Source: a virus. From it: 47,013 bases of DNA. The position numbers were made by a program, and so were the translations under genes. The notes below the pieces were generated by a model that ran no database searches, was not told the origin of the DNA, and worked only from the letters and a program-made list of their open reading frames with translations. Below, in pieces: positions 17,000 through 25,084 of the stretch. The stretch is taken from the IMG/VR virus record IMGVR_UViG_3300031787_000206, positions 1-47,013 of that record; one strand, written 5' to 3'. Each line of letters opens with the position of its first letter. Within the stretch, counting starts at the first letter, position 1.

Positions 17000-19951
17000 T
17001 TAAGCTGCTGCCACGGATAGTTGATTTGTAAGCTCTTCTTCATCAATTCTGCGTGTGATCTTCAGCACCGGCACTCGCATTTGTGGACCCTTGGTACGCG
17101 ACATCATGTCTTTCTTCGGCATGTATGCGACGTTGAACTCCAACTCAAGCTGCTTCTTGAAGTCCGCATAGCCGAAGCTAAGACTGGAACAGAACGCTTT
17201 AAGCAGTCGTTCCTCGATGTAGTAGTCCACATGCCCCACCGTGACACCATGCTCGATACGTCCCATGATGTTGGAACGCGTCGTTGACGCATCGATAGCC
17301 CCACCATTACCAAGCTCTGCCAGCACACCGTCTACTGGGTTGAACTTAACAATGATGAAGTTGCCGTAGTATGTACGCGTAAAGCTGTTCAGCACATCCT
17401 CGGCGTTGCGGCTACCGGCTTTGATACTGTCGCGCATATACGCTACGACTTCCTTGTACGCGTTAATCACCGGCTCTAACGGGATGTCCACGATGTTGGC
17501 ATGCTCCTTACTCCAGAGAATACCGGCAGCGATGTTGGCACCGATACCTGCCATCCAGAAACGCTCGTCGTTCGTAGCCTTGAACTCGGTGTACATGCGC
17601 TGCACTACCTGCGGTACAAACGTCTTTAGCGTCGAGACGTTGCGCACCATGAACTCAACAAACATGTGCCCAGCTACCGCAAAGTTCTTCTGCAACGATT
17701 TGAGAATCTCAATCTCGTGCGGCTCCCATGTCAGCACATCATCGATGATGAACTCCAGTACACGGCGCAGTTCACCTTCCGCAGCATGATCCTGTGCCCC
17801 GGTGAAGTAGTCCACAACGTGCGTGTTAGATGACATGATGGCGTTCGACATCCACGTTGACAGGTTCATCCGCTCCTTGTTGGAGCCGGACTCCATACGC
17901 TCCTTGCCTCGGCCTTCTGTCATGTCCAGCGCGTGTGCTGCGAACCAGTCGAAGTCCTTGCGGTTTTTGCTGGTGATCTCATCGGTAATCAACGAGAAGC
18001 TGTTGAGCAAACCCAGACGCTGCTGCATGGCCACAGGCGATGTGCCCTTACCTGTGCGGTAGTGCACCGGATGCCCCCAGATCGAAGCCGCAGCTTCCAA
18101 CGCCAAGGACTTACCTGTACCGGAGTATGTCGAGCCAACGTGGTAGGTCAGGCCGTAGATACCCGTGAAGCGCATCAGCGGTGAACCCGCACCTGCCAAC
18201 AGAATCGCCAAGTGCTTCCACATTTTCTTGCGGATGAGCAAGTTAACGAAGTCGCGCCACGCCTCGATGCTGCCGGTGGGTTGCGTGTTAGCAATGATGT
18301 TCTCAAGCCCCGGCATCGGCACTTCGAAGTTACCGTTGGCCGTGTATATCTTGCCAGCGAACACCATCGTGTCATCCTCCTGCCAGCCGTAGCTGGTAGG
18401 CACCTTGATTGGTGACTTCTCAACGCTGACTTTCTCCACGCAAGCGCGGATGTAGTCGTACAGGTTCTTGTCGTTACCCGCTCCGAACGAGGCCAGAATG
18501 TTCTGGCTGGCCAGACTCTTTAGCGTCTCGTCTTTACTGACCGTGGACTTCTGCGGCATCGTGACCTGAAACGTCTGGTTCCCACGGATCGCCATCATGT
18601 GTACGGTGTGTTCGGTTCCGCTCTGCAAAATGTCAACCGGGAACAAGTCGTAAGGCAGCAGCATGATCTGTCGCTTGATCTTATTGCCGTCAGCATCCTC
18701 GTCTTCCTTCTCGATGAACACACCGCCCTGCGCACCATACGCATAGCCGCGTGGTGGTTCAGGCCGCAGTATCTTGCGTGCCTTGTCATCCACCGTGACT
18801 TCGATCACCTTCTCGGCAACCTCGACAGCGTATTGCCGCCCCAGCGCCAAGGGGTTGGTGATCTTGCCCCAGTGTACACACGACGTACACACGCCCGGAT
18901 TCTCGGAGTCGAACTTAGTGCAGGGGTACGGTCCTTTGATCTCCCGCAGCTTGGTCTCCATCCGGTCTTCCGAATAGGGGTGCATCTTGGATAGCCAGAC
19001 CACCGCCTTCGGCGCTTCTTCACACTTCTGCGCTATCGACAGCAGCCCACGCCACAACGGTTCCATCCCATCGTCTGTTGCGTTCTCGATGTAGTGTGCA
19101 AGCTGACCGCAGCCCGTGCCCTGCTTGGTCTTCTCAAGGATCGTCTTGAACTTCGTGACGCTGTTCTCGAACAGCTTGACCGCTGTGCCGGTGGGCGCAG
19201 GTGCCGTAGGCCGTTGTCCGGGTAGCTCAATGACGTTCGCAGGTGGCAGTGGTTTGGCCTCGTACGCCGTGCCGACTAACTCTTTGTCCACCAGCGCCAT
19301 GATGTCGTTGAAGTCGAACAAGTCGCCCTCGTTCATGAACCGCACGTTGGTTGTACCGCGCACCTTTACGCCGTTCTTCACGCCGTTATTGGTGGTGCCG
19401 GGAATACGCAGGATGCGTGACGAATCCCCCGTGACGTTCGGGTCAATCTGCAAACCCTTGACGAAGCACAGGCGCTTGAATCGTTCGGCCACAGGTTTCC
19501 ACACCGCTGCGGGCAGTGCTTCTTTCAACGGCCAGTATGCGTGTACCCCGCCGCCCGAATGAATGAACCATGGCTGACCCAGACCTGACAGACCCACCTC
19601 ATCGGCAAACTTGATAATGGCTTCGAAGCCTGCCTTGGGTGACGGGTACGCTTTGGTCTTGATTACGCCTTCAGCATCGGGTACGTCTTGTGGGTGATTG
19701 CAGTCAACGTCAATGGCAATGCACTTCACCATGTTGACGTTGGGTGATGTGCGGCTGTCGGCCTCTTTAAACGTACCCAGTGCGAAGTACGTATCGTGGC
19801 CGTTGAGCTTGCATCGCGCAATGAATGGTTCTAGTTCTTCTAAAGTCTCCTTGTACTGGTGTTCCTTTTTTCTTGTTGTAAGTTCTACGGCGCAGAAGAA
19901 ACCACTCCCCTGCGGAGGTAGAACCGCCGCCATAAAGTCAAGCGGTTGCAT
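17000..19951 (-). CDS. Primase-helicase (AEP-like primase plus DUF927-type ATPase)
   Basis: A 983-aa two-part replication protein. The N-terminal ~220 residues look like an archaeo-eukaryotic-type primase: catalytic D81-x-D83 (CIAIDVDCN), the SGGGVHAYW segment with H137, and R179/R182 in SRILRIPGTTN. The C-terminal half has a P-loop, GSTYSGTGKS, with K614, followed by SLITDE and an Asn-rich sensor-like region (STWMSNAIMSSNTHVVD), as in DUF927/superfamily 3-like helicases. It would prime and unwind DNA at the fork. AAAGGA precedes the ATG. It is the last gene of the leftward block. Length and order match phage primase-helicase fusions; assignment to a named subfamily is less certain than the dual function. 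Confidence 0.8.
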   Translation of the reverse strand: MQPLDFMAAVLPPQGSGFFCAVELTTRKKEHQYKETLEELEPFIARCKLNGHDTYFALGTFKEADSRTSPNVNMVKCIAIDVDCNHPQDVPDAEGVIKTKAYPSPKAGFEAIIKFADEVGLSGLGQPWFIHSGGGVHAYWPLKEALPAAVWKPVAERFKRLCFVKGLQIDPNVTGDSSRILRIPGTTNNGVKNGVKVRGTTNVRFMNEGDLFDFNDIMALVDKELVGTAYEAKPLPPANVIELPGQRPTAPAPTGTAVKLFENSVTKFKTILEKTKQGTGCGQLAHYIENATDDGMEPLWRGLLSIAQKCEEAPKAVVWLSKMHPYSEDRMETKLREIKGPYPCTKFDSENPGVCTSCVHWGKITNPLALGRQYAVEVAEKVIEVTVDDKARKILRPEPPRGYAYGAQGGVFIEKEDEDADGNKIKRQIMLLPYDLFPVDILQSGTEHTVHMMAIRGNQTFQVTMPQKSTVSKDETLKSLASQNILASFGAGNDKNLYDYIRACVEKVSVEKSPIKVPTSYGWQEDDTMVFAGKIYTANGNFEVPMPGLENIIANTQPTGSIEAWRDFVNLLIRKKMWKHLAILLAGAGSPLMRFTGIYGLTYHVGSTYSGTGKSLALEAAASIWGHPVHYRTGKGTSPVAMQQRLGLLNSFSLITDEITSKNRKDFDWFAAHALDMTEGRGKERMESGSNKERMNLSTWMSNAIMSSNTHVVDYFTGAQDHAAEGELRRVLEFIIDDVLTWEPHEIEILKSLQKNFAVAGHMFVEFMVRNVSTLKTFVPQVVQRMYTEFKATNDERFWMAGIGANIAAGILWSKEHANIVDIPLEPVINAYKEVVAYMRDSIKAGSRNAEDVLNSFTRTYYGNFIIVKFNPVDGVLAELGNGGAIDASTTRSNIMGRIEHGVTVGHVDYYIEERLLKAFCSSLSFGYADFKKQLELEFNVAYMPKKDMMSRTKGPQMRVPVLKITRRIDEEELTNQLSVAAA

Positions 19952-19960
19952 AGGAGTCCT

Positions 19961-20143
19961 TTAGAACAGGGAGAGTTGGCGCGGGTCGGATTTAATTGTG
20001 TGCTCACCTTCAAACAAAATGCGCTCCAAGCGTGCCAGTATTTCTTTCTGCCAGTCTGCGGGTAGTCCGCCGCGTAGCAGCATCAGGTCAGCATGCTTGA
20101 TCAGTTCTTCTGTTGTCAGGCTGGTAGGTTGTACAGATCGCAT
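19961..20143 (-). CDS. Small acidic/Leu-rich protein, unknown
   Basis: A 60-aa protein (start MRSVQPTSLTTEEL), mostly helical by composition, ending in DPRQLSLF. The ATG at 20143 is preceded by GGAG at a good distance; an ATG four codons upstream lacks its own ribosome-binding site and was not chosen. It overlaps the 3' end of the HTH gene upstream by 28 nt, which suggests coupled translation. It ends 9 nt before the primase-helicase start. No motif recognised; a small replication accessory or regulator is possible but unproven. Confidence 0.6.
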   Translation of the reverse strand: MRSVQPTSLTTEELIKHADLMLLRGGLPADWQKEILARLERILFEGEHTIKSDPRQLSLF

Positions 20144-20397
20144 ATTTTTCTCCATGCTTCTTCGGCAGTCTTGGAAGACGCCATGATTTTGGTCATCAGT
20201 TCAACACGCTCTTGATAGCCGACGAATACTTCCGTCTCTCCGGTGAACCAGTTGTATACAGTCTGACGCGTAACGCCCAATGCCTTGGCAATCTTGGTTA
20301 CTGGAAAGTCCAGATAGATTGCCCATCGTCCCAGCACAACACCGGGAGTCTTTGGCGCTTTGGTGATTGCGTCGATTATTTTTTGTGAGTAGGCCAT
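20116..20397 (-). CDS. Helix-turn-helix DNA-binding protein
   Basis: A 93-aa protein with a clear helix-turn-helix at about residues 32-52: VTKIAKALGVTRQTVYNWF, with the Ala-x3-Gly-Val turn and a TRQTVYNW recognition helix as in homeodomain-like or Cro-like folds. Flanking helices (YSQKIIDAITKAP and YQERVELMTKI) complete a small globular domain. The start lies three bases after the upstream gene's TAA, so translation is probably coupled. It may regulate phage transcription or help recruit the primase-helicase to DNA; the sequence does not discriminate. The HTH call is firm, the role is not. Confidence 0.75.
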   Translation of the reverse strand: MAYSQKIIDAITKAPKTPGVVLGRWAIYLDFPVTKIAKALGVTRQTVYNWFTGETEVFVGYQERVELMTKIMASSKTAEEAWRKICDLYNLPA

Positions 20398-20400
20398 AAA

Positions 20401-20655
20401 TTATTCGTTCGGTATGACACGGTATTTGAAAAGCCCCCTGCGAACGAACTCGCGTTCAACGGTATGCCCACCAAATTTTTTCTTACGAAAGTCACGGAGT
20501 CTTGCGCTGACACTTGCTTCAGGACAACCGACCCGTGCCGAGATTTGTTCCAGTGTTCGCCAACGTCCGTCACGCATTAATCGCCACACGATAAATAGCT
20601 GTGTCTTTAGTCTTTCTTTGTCGCGTTCGGGATCGTATGTTGCGCCATCAAACAT
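20401..20655 (-). CDS. Winged-helix DNA-binding protein
   Basis: An 84-aa protein; the ATG at 20655 has AAGGAG directly upstream and gives the start MFDGATYDPERD. A more distal ATG 13 codons upstream has no ribosome-binding site and lies across that Shine-Dalgarno sequence. The segment LFIVWRLMRDGRWRTLEQIS, then ARVGCPEASVSARLRDFRKKKFGGHTVEREFV, has the helix-turn-helix plus wing pattern of small phage winged-helix proteins, with the basic RDFRKKKFGG at the start of the wing. It sits between the SSB-like gene and the HTH gene. A role in replication or gene control is inferred; proteins of this type recur in phage replication modules. Confidence 0.7.
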   Translation of the reverse strand: MFDGATYDPERDKERLKTQLFIVWRLMRDGRWRTLEQISARVGCPEASVSARLRDFRKKKFGGHTVEREFVRRGLFKYRVIPNE

Positions 20656-20768
20656 AGTTTTCTCCTTGTAGGTGTGGTGCGGGGTCACTGCCATAGTGTC
20701 GTACCTGAAAGGATGTCAGCCCCCGCTGCCGGTGTTATTAGCGCCACCTCCGGCTGGGCTATTCGGTG

Positions 20769-21713
20769 TTACTCGTCGTCCCAGTCAGACACGATGTCAG
20801 CCAGCTTTGACTTCTTCTCCGGTACTGCCGAAGGTTTAGCCGCGTCCTTGCGAACTTCTGGTTCGGAGCCATCGTCCTCAACGACTTCAGCCTTGGCTTT
20901 CTTGGCCTTCGGTTTCGCTGGTGCTTCGTCTTCTTCCACCGCAGGTGGCTTGCCCGGAAGGGCAATAGGCGCAGCCTTGGTAATTCCATCGGCAGCAGCC
21001 ACGGTCATCACCACCGCACGTTGTGCGTCAGCAGTCGTGCTTTGCCGCTGCACAATCGCATACTCGTCGTCAGTCAACCAGCGCATCGGTTGGAAGAACA
21101 GCTTCGGAGCTTCTGCTTTGGTGTCGAACCGCATGCGGGTGACAATCTGCTCTGGGTTGATCGGAGGCGACTGCACGGCCAGATAACGAGCGAAAGCTTG
21201 CAGCGGACGCTTGTCACCTTCTTCTTTACCAAAGATCGATGTGGCTGGCAGCGTAAGCTGAAGCACATCACCAGTAGGATTGTTCTCCAACACAACAGCA
21301 AGGCGCTGCTGATACCGACATGCACGGCTGTTGCCGTTGCCGCTGCCAGCGATGTTCTGTGGGCACGACATGCACGTTGCTGCTTGTGGGGAATCAATCG
21401 ATGCGTCTGGCTTCTCACCATCGTTCGACCAGCAATCAGGGCCAGCAGGATTCTCGGCATCGTACTTCGCCATGTAGAACACGCGGCTGACCTTGGGTGC
21501 AGCTTTAACGATGATGACATCGAGATGGCGATCATCAACGGATGCGATCTCCTTGCCACCAGAGACAAGACGGAACACACCACCTTTAATGCTGATGCGC
21601 TTGATGCCCGCGCCAGCACCGCCACCGGTTAGGGCTTTGGCGGTATCGGACAACTCGTTGTTACGAGCGAAGGCAGGAACTTGGGACGGATTGAATAGGG
21701 ATACATTGCTCAT
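20769..21713 (-). CDS. Single-stranded DNA-binding protein-like, zinc-containing
   Basis: A 314-aa protein with features of phage SSBs: a beta-rich core, four well-placed cysteines (C94, C114, C117, C132; CxxC in ATCMSCPQN) that could hold zinc, a disordered Pro/Ala/Lys-rich linker (about 225-285), and a very acidic tail ending in ADIVSDWDDE, like the partner-binding tips of SSB and T4 gp32. It is surrounded by replication genes. The ATG at 21713 was chosen; an in-frame GTG at 21725 overlapping the upstream stop (GTGA) is an alternative start, and neither has a strong Shine-Dalgarno sequence. SSB is the most economical reading of tail and context; core family membership was not tested. Confidence 0.62.
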   Translation of the reverse strand: MSNVSLFNPSQVPAFARNNELSDTAKALTGGGAGAGIKRISIKGGVFRLVSGGKEIASVDDRHLDVIIVKAAPKVSRVFYMAKYDAENPAGPDCWSNDGEKPDASIDSPQAATCMSCPQNIAGSGNGNSRACRYQQRLAVVLENNPTGDVLQLTLPATSIFGKEEGDKRPLQAFARYLAVQSPPINPEQIVTRMRFDTKAEAPKLFFQPMRWLTDDEYAIVQRQSTTADAQRAVVMTVAAADGITKAAPIALPGKPPAVEEDEAPAKPKAKKAKAEVVEDDGSEPEVRKDAAKPSAVPEKKSKLADIVSDWDDE

Positions 21714-21721
21714 GGGTAGTC

Positions 21722-22126
21722 TCACTTAGACGGTTTAGTTACACGGATTTCGAACTCAGTGTTCGAGTTTAAGCCGGGCGGTACAAGCCCCGGATTCTCT
21801 TCAAGGAACGTAGACATGTTGGTCTGTGCAATACGCTTCTCCAACAGATCAACGACATCGTGCTCGACAACAAACTTCTTGAACGAGTCCCAGTCGGTGG
21901 TGTTGTAGCGCGTCTTGGTGACCATCGTCACCGTCCCGAAGGCGGTGTTGACCGATCTCACACCGAGTGCTTTCATCTGGTCTTTCATTGCAAAGCGCAA
22001 CTCATCTTGCTGTGCTTTGAGAGTTTCCAGCTTGGTGTCGTACTCTTGGGTGAGTTGATCGATCTCGGACTTGATCTTGCGGTAAATCTTCGCAAGCTTG
22101 TCCAGCGGTACAAGATCATCGGACAT
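21722..22126 (-). CDS. Coiled-coil phage protein (Gp157-like)
   Basis: A 134-aa protein. Residues ~8-55 form a charged coiled coil (LDKLAKIYRKIKSEIDQLTQ onwards). The second half contains FGTVTMVTKTRYNTTDWDSF and an EIRV end, which resembles siphophage Gp157-type proteins that couple recombination or replication proteins. It is translated from a strong leader ACAGGAGAAG located 4 nt before the ATG, within an 18-nt leader that is repeated exactly upstream of the gene at 31637-33217. It precedes the SSB-like gene by only a stop/start overlap. Function not established; an accessory recombination or replication role is inferred from position. Confidence 0.6.
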   Translation of the reverse strand: MSDDLVPLDKLAKIYRKIKSEIDQLTQEYDTKLETLKAQQDELRFAMKDQMKALGVRSVNTAFGTVTMVTKTRYNTTDWDSFKKFVVEHDVVDLLEKRIAQTNMSTFLEENPGLVPPGLNSNTEFEIRVTKPSK

Positions 22127-22154
22127 TTGCTTCTCCTGTTATTAAGTACTTTTT

Positions 22155-22170
22155 TGTCTAGGGTTAGACA
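22155..22170. promoter_or_regulatory. TGTCTA-N4-TAGACA inverted repeat, operator-like
   Basis: A perfect 6-bp inverted repeat (TGTCTA GGGT TAGACA) lies in the only sizeable gap (22127-22205) between the SNF2-type helicase gene and the Gp157-like gene. A run of six T on its left flank means the minus-strand transcript would read hairpin then six A, so it is not a conventional terminator for the operon. The half-site TTAGACA occurs again twice in the divergent promoter region (37545-37551 and 37629-37635), which suggests a protein-binding site. Confidence 0.4.
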
Positions 22171-22205
22171 GATTACTGCGAATTGAATTTGAATGCAACC
22201 CCCTT

Positions 22206-23768
22206 TCACGAACGGATTTCAGTTGTAAACATGTCAGTTAGCAGAGTGTTATCTGTCACTTTGCTTTCCAACGCCTTGAACATGCGGCGCTCAATCGGAC
22301 TGCCTTGGATATGTACTACTGTTACCTTGTCGGAGTCCTGCCCCTTGCGATCAGCACGGGCAATGCACTGGATGTATTGCTCAACAGACATCAGTGGACC
22401 GTAGAAGACAACTGTATCCGCTGCCGTTAAAGTAATCCCATGCGCCGTAGCCTGCGGTTGCATGACAAGCACACGCGGATCTTTTTCAGTTTGAAAACGT
22501 CTGATGATCTCAGCGCGTTTGTTAGGCGAGACATCACCGTGGATGCAGTCGTTGCTAATGTTGCGCTTGGTCAAGTGTGTCTGGATGGTATCGATAGTGC
22601 TGCGGAACAGCGCAAAGATAATGACCTTGCGTGAGGTCTCTTCCAGAATTTCTTCCAGCACATGCAGCCTTGGCGCAGCATCAAACTCGATGACTTCCTT
22701 GTCGTCTGTATACGCAGCACCGCAGGATATCTGAAGCAGTTTTGAAACCCCGGCAGCGGCGTTGACTGCGGTGATCGTTTCGCCTGCGGCCTGCACCATC
22801 ATGCGTTCTTTCAGCAGGTTGTAGTACTTGGCCTGCTGTGGTGTGAGTGGTACGTCCCGCGCCTGTGTGATGACCGGTGGTAGATCAAGGCACTGTTCTT
22901 TGGTAAAGCGTATCGCCGGTTGCAACGCCTCGTGTACGTCCTCGGCGGCAGACGGCTTGGGCATCCATTTGAACTGTGTGACTTTGTACATCACCTTGTC
23001 ACGCCAGCCCGTGAAGAACTTCGGCACACCCACAGGGTTGACCAGTCGAGCCAAGCCGTACGCATCCGCAGGTGACTGCGATGCTGGTGTGCCCGTCATC
23101 ATCCAGAGGTGTGTCGTGGGTTTCAGTATGGACTGCAACGCCTTCCAGCGTTTGGTAGTGATTGTCTTGTAGGCGTTGGCCTCGTCAACAATAATCAGAT
23201 CGAACCGACCATCGTTGTTCACCTCGTCAGCAATCAGGTTCAAGCCGTCATAGTTAGTGATAACGAACTCGTAGTTACCCTGAACCATCTCGATACGCCG
23301 ACTAGCTTGGTAGTGGTGCGCGATGACGGCAGAGCGATGGATGATGCTGTTGTTCAAGTCATTCAACCATGCACTTTGCATGATCGATAGTGGGCAGAGA
23401 ATTAAACACCGCCTTACTTCGCCGCGCTCCATAAGATAGTCCGCAGCCCACAGAGCCGAGAGGGTCTTGCCTGTTCCCGGCTCGGAGAAAACAAACGCTT
23501 TCTTGTTAAGGGTGAGGAACGCCGAAGTTTCAATCTGGTGGGACATGGGCTTAAACTTGCCCGGCCAGTTATACCGGCGAGTAATCGGAGACGGGACATT
23601 TTTGACACCAAGATTTTTGAGTACACGCGCCTCGTCCAACCCGAAATAAACGGCGATTTCTGCGCTGCCATCTTCATATTTTTGCATCACCTTATGTTTA
23701 GGAATGATCGAATACTTGCCCGGATTGCGCGTCTTAAACAGCAACGCTTTATCTTCGATGATCTGCAT
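22206..23768 (-). CDS. SNF2-type DEAD/DEAH helicase
   Basis: A 520-aa superfamily 2 helicase with the SNF2 motif order: Q-like region KPMSHQIE, Walker A EPGTGKT with K101, motif II VDEANAYK (D195-E196), motif III MTGTP (~224-228), and in the second RecA domain VLVMQPQATAHGITLTAADT and motif VI QCIARADRKGQ. Phages use such enzymes for recombination-dependent replication, repair or fork remodelling. GGAGAAG precedes the ATG and its 5' end overlaps the upstream small gene by 20 nt. It lies in the same operon as an SSB-like protein and a Cas4/RecB-like nuclease, which together suggest a recombination module. All core motifs appear intact. Confidence 0.88.
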   Translation of the reverse strand: MQIIEDKALLFKTRNPGKYSIIPKHKVMQKYEDGSAEIAVYFGLDEARVLKNLGVKNVPSPITRRYNWPGKFKPMSHQIETSAFLTLNKKAFVFSEPGTGKTLSALWAADYLMERGEVRRCLILCPLSIMQSAWLNDLNNSIIHRSAVIAHHYQASRRIEMVQGNYEFVITNYDGLNLIADEVNNDGRFDLIIVDEANAYKTITTKRWKALQSILKPTTHLWMMTGTPASQSPADAYGLARLVNPVGVPKFFTGWRDKVMYKVTQFKWMPKPSAAEDVHEALQPAIRFTKEQCLDLPPVITQARDVPLTPQQAKYYNLLKERMMVQAAGETITAVNAAAGVSKLLQISCGAAYTDDKEVIEFDAAPRLHVLEEILEETSRKVIIFALFRSTIDTIQTHLTKRNISNDCIHGDVSPNKRAEIIRRFQTEKDPRVLVMQPQATAHGITLTAADTVVFYGPLMSVEQYIQCIARADRKGQDSDKVTVVHIQGSPIERRMFKALESKVTDNTLLTDMFTTEIRS

Positions 23769-23931
23769 CTTGCTTCTCCATTAGTTCGTGTGCTTCATGG
23801 CCCTCTTTGTGGCCTTCTTCGAATCCCTTGTGGTATGCCGCGTCCCAAACAAACTTAGCTGTGTTTGGTCCGATGACTCTGCGTTCTACCGCAGTGATTG
23901 ACATCCACCACTCTTGAAACGGACTATTCAT
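23749..23931 (-). CDS. Small conserved-type phage protein, unknown
   Basis: A 60-aa protein (MNSPFQEWWMSITAVERR), Trp- and His-rich, with a helical GFEEGHKEGHEAHEL segment. It starts within the TGA of the HNH gene upstream (ATGA overlap) and runs 20 nt into the helicase gene, so it is wedged in a coupled operon; that spacing is the main support for it being real. No domain recognised. Confidence 0.55.
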   Translation of the reverse strand: MNSPFQEWWMSITAVERRVIGPNTAKFVWDAAYHKGFEEGHKEGHEAHELMEKQDADHRR

Positions 23932-24158
23932 TTGTTATCACTCCTGTTTGCCTTCACGCTGCGAACTCTGAGGTTGCTTCTAGTGGTGGTGCCGCCAGAG
24001 CGCAGAGGTTTTTTATGATCGACATCTTTACCGTCGCCCTTGGCGACAGCGCCTTCCTTCTCTAGCATGCGGCGAGCTTTCACCCGCGATGCACGTTTCT
24101 TGATTTGCTCTGGTTGTGCGTGGTAGTTCTGGTACTCGGATTTGTAGTTGCGAGTCAT
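23928..24158 (-). CDS. Minimal HNH endonuclease-like protein
   Basis: A 76-aa basic protein whose C-terminal half has the HNH signature DVDHKKPLRSGGTTTRSNLR with H48 and N62, followed by KANRS. Many Arg/Lys in residues 17-40 fit DNA binding. GGAGAG precedes the ATG, which overlaps the upstream gene stop (ATGA). Small HNH proteins of this kind act as nicking enzymes or as packaging-associated nucleases; here the gene sits inside the replication operon, between a small gene and the SNF2-type helicase. The classic final His of the HNH triad is not visible (an Asn/Arg-rich end replaces it), so catalytic competence is uncertain. Confidence 0.65.
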   Translation of the reverse strand: MTRNYKSEYQNYHAQPEQIKKRASRVKARRMLEKEGAVAKGDGKDVDHKKPLRSGGTTTRSNLRVRSVKANRSDNK

Positions 24159-24409
24159 GTGATCTCTCCAAAGAAAGGTGGTGTTGGCGGAAAGGCTTGC
24201 CAAGATTGCGTGTCAAGAACATACAAATAAACCGTATCGGGCGTACCATCCACATAGGTATCAATACGGTTAATCTGATCATCAACGCTTTCAAAACATT
24301 TGATGGTGCTACGCATATCAGGAAAGTTATCTTTAGGCAGATATAAAGACCCGCAACGGTTTTCTACGTCGATTACAATTTTGGATACGTTACACATTAC
24401 GTTCCACAT
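24155..24409 (-). CDS. Small phage protein, unknown
   Basis: An 84-aa protein (MWNVMCNVSKIVIDVENRCG) with alternating hydrophobic residues suggesting a small beta-rich fold and a Pro/Phe-rich tail (FPPTPPFFGEIT). AGGAG sits 6 nt upstream of the ATG. The stop overlaps the HNH start as ATGA, so both are probably co-translated. No functional motif recognised. Confidence 0.6.
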   Translation of the reverse strand: MWNVMCNVSKIVIDVENRCGSLYLPKDNFPDMRSTIKCFESVDDQINRIDTYVDGTPDTVYLYVLDTQSWQAFPPTPPFFGEIT

Positions 24410-24418
24410 AGTTTTCTC

Positions 24419-25084
24419 CTAGTGTCTTGGATGATGTTCGCATGTTGTCACCGGACACCACGGGCACAACGGCGAAGGTCTTGGGTTCCACACATCAACA
24501 GCATGTGCTTGTTCGATACGCGCTACGCGCTCCCTGTACTCCCACCATGCAGGATCGGCATCGTCGAGCGTGTACGATGCTTTCACCATGTCGTTCTTGA
24601 CCACGAACAGCAGGGCTGCGTTGACTTTGCGAATGTGCGGGAAGTGTGCGAACACCATCAGCGCCATCAACTGTAGCTGCTCACGGTCTGGGTAACGGTT
24701 GTTGCCTGTCTTGTAGTCCGCCACCCACGCCGTCAAGTTATCGTCGTCAACGATCAGCAAGTCAGCGATGCCCCTGACCCAAACCTTCTTGTCCTTCCAA
24801 TCGCAAGGCTTTAAGTCTTGGGTCAGCGCCATCTTGTGTTCGCACAGTTTGCGTCCGGGCTTTTTGTTGAGTGCATCCAACGTGTCCTTGATGAACGCAA
24901 ACTGTTCGGGCAACTCCTTGCCATCCCTGATGTACTCCTCGGCAGCAAGGTGTAGCTGCGTGCCGTACTTGGTAGCCTCGGTCTCTTGGAACGCATAGTT
25001 CTTCAAGACCCGAACCTCTTGGTACCGGCGTGGGCAACCCTCGTAATCTTTCAGGGCGCTGTGTGACCACACAACTTTAGTCAT
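24419..25084 (-). CDS. Cas4/RecB-like PD-(D/E)XK exonuclease with Fe-S cysteines
   Basis: A 221-aa nuclease of the RecB/Cas4/AddB superfamily. Motifs: H45 in TQLHLAAEEY, D108 in VRGIADLL, D123-Y-K125 in WVADYKTG, then the Gln/Leu motif REQLQLMALM. Four cysteines, C17 (YEGCPRR) and C207-x2-C210-x4-C215 (CPWCPVTTC), match the one-plus-three arrangement that binds a 4Fe-4S cluster in Cas4 and AddB. Expected activity: 5'-exonuclease/end processing on DNA. It is transcribed with the SNF2-type helicase, SSB-like protein and DNA polymerase, indicating phage recombination or replication rather than CRISPR adaptation; no Cas genes or arrays are present. It overlaps the upstream zincin gene by ATGA. 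Confidence 0.85.
   Translation of the reverse strand: MTKVVWSHSALKDYEGCPRRYQEVRVLKNYAFQETEATKYGTQLHLAAEEYIRDGKELPEQFAFIKDTLDALNKKPGRKLCEHKMALTQDLKPCDWKDKKVWVRGIADLLIVDDDNLTAWVADYKTGNNRYPDREQLQLMALMVFAHFPHIRKVNAALLFVVKNDMVKASYTLDDADPAWWEYRERVARIEQAHAVDVWNPRPSPLCPWCPVTTCEHHPRH

Noticed and set aside
24419-25084. CRISPR-associated Cas4 interpretation of the Fe-S nuclease
   Set aside because: No cas1, cas2 or repeat-spacer array exists in the window, and the neighbours are replication and recombination genes.
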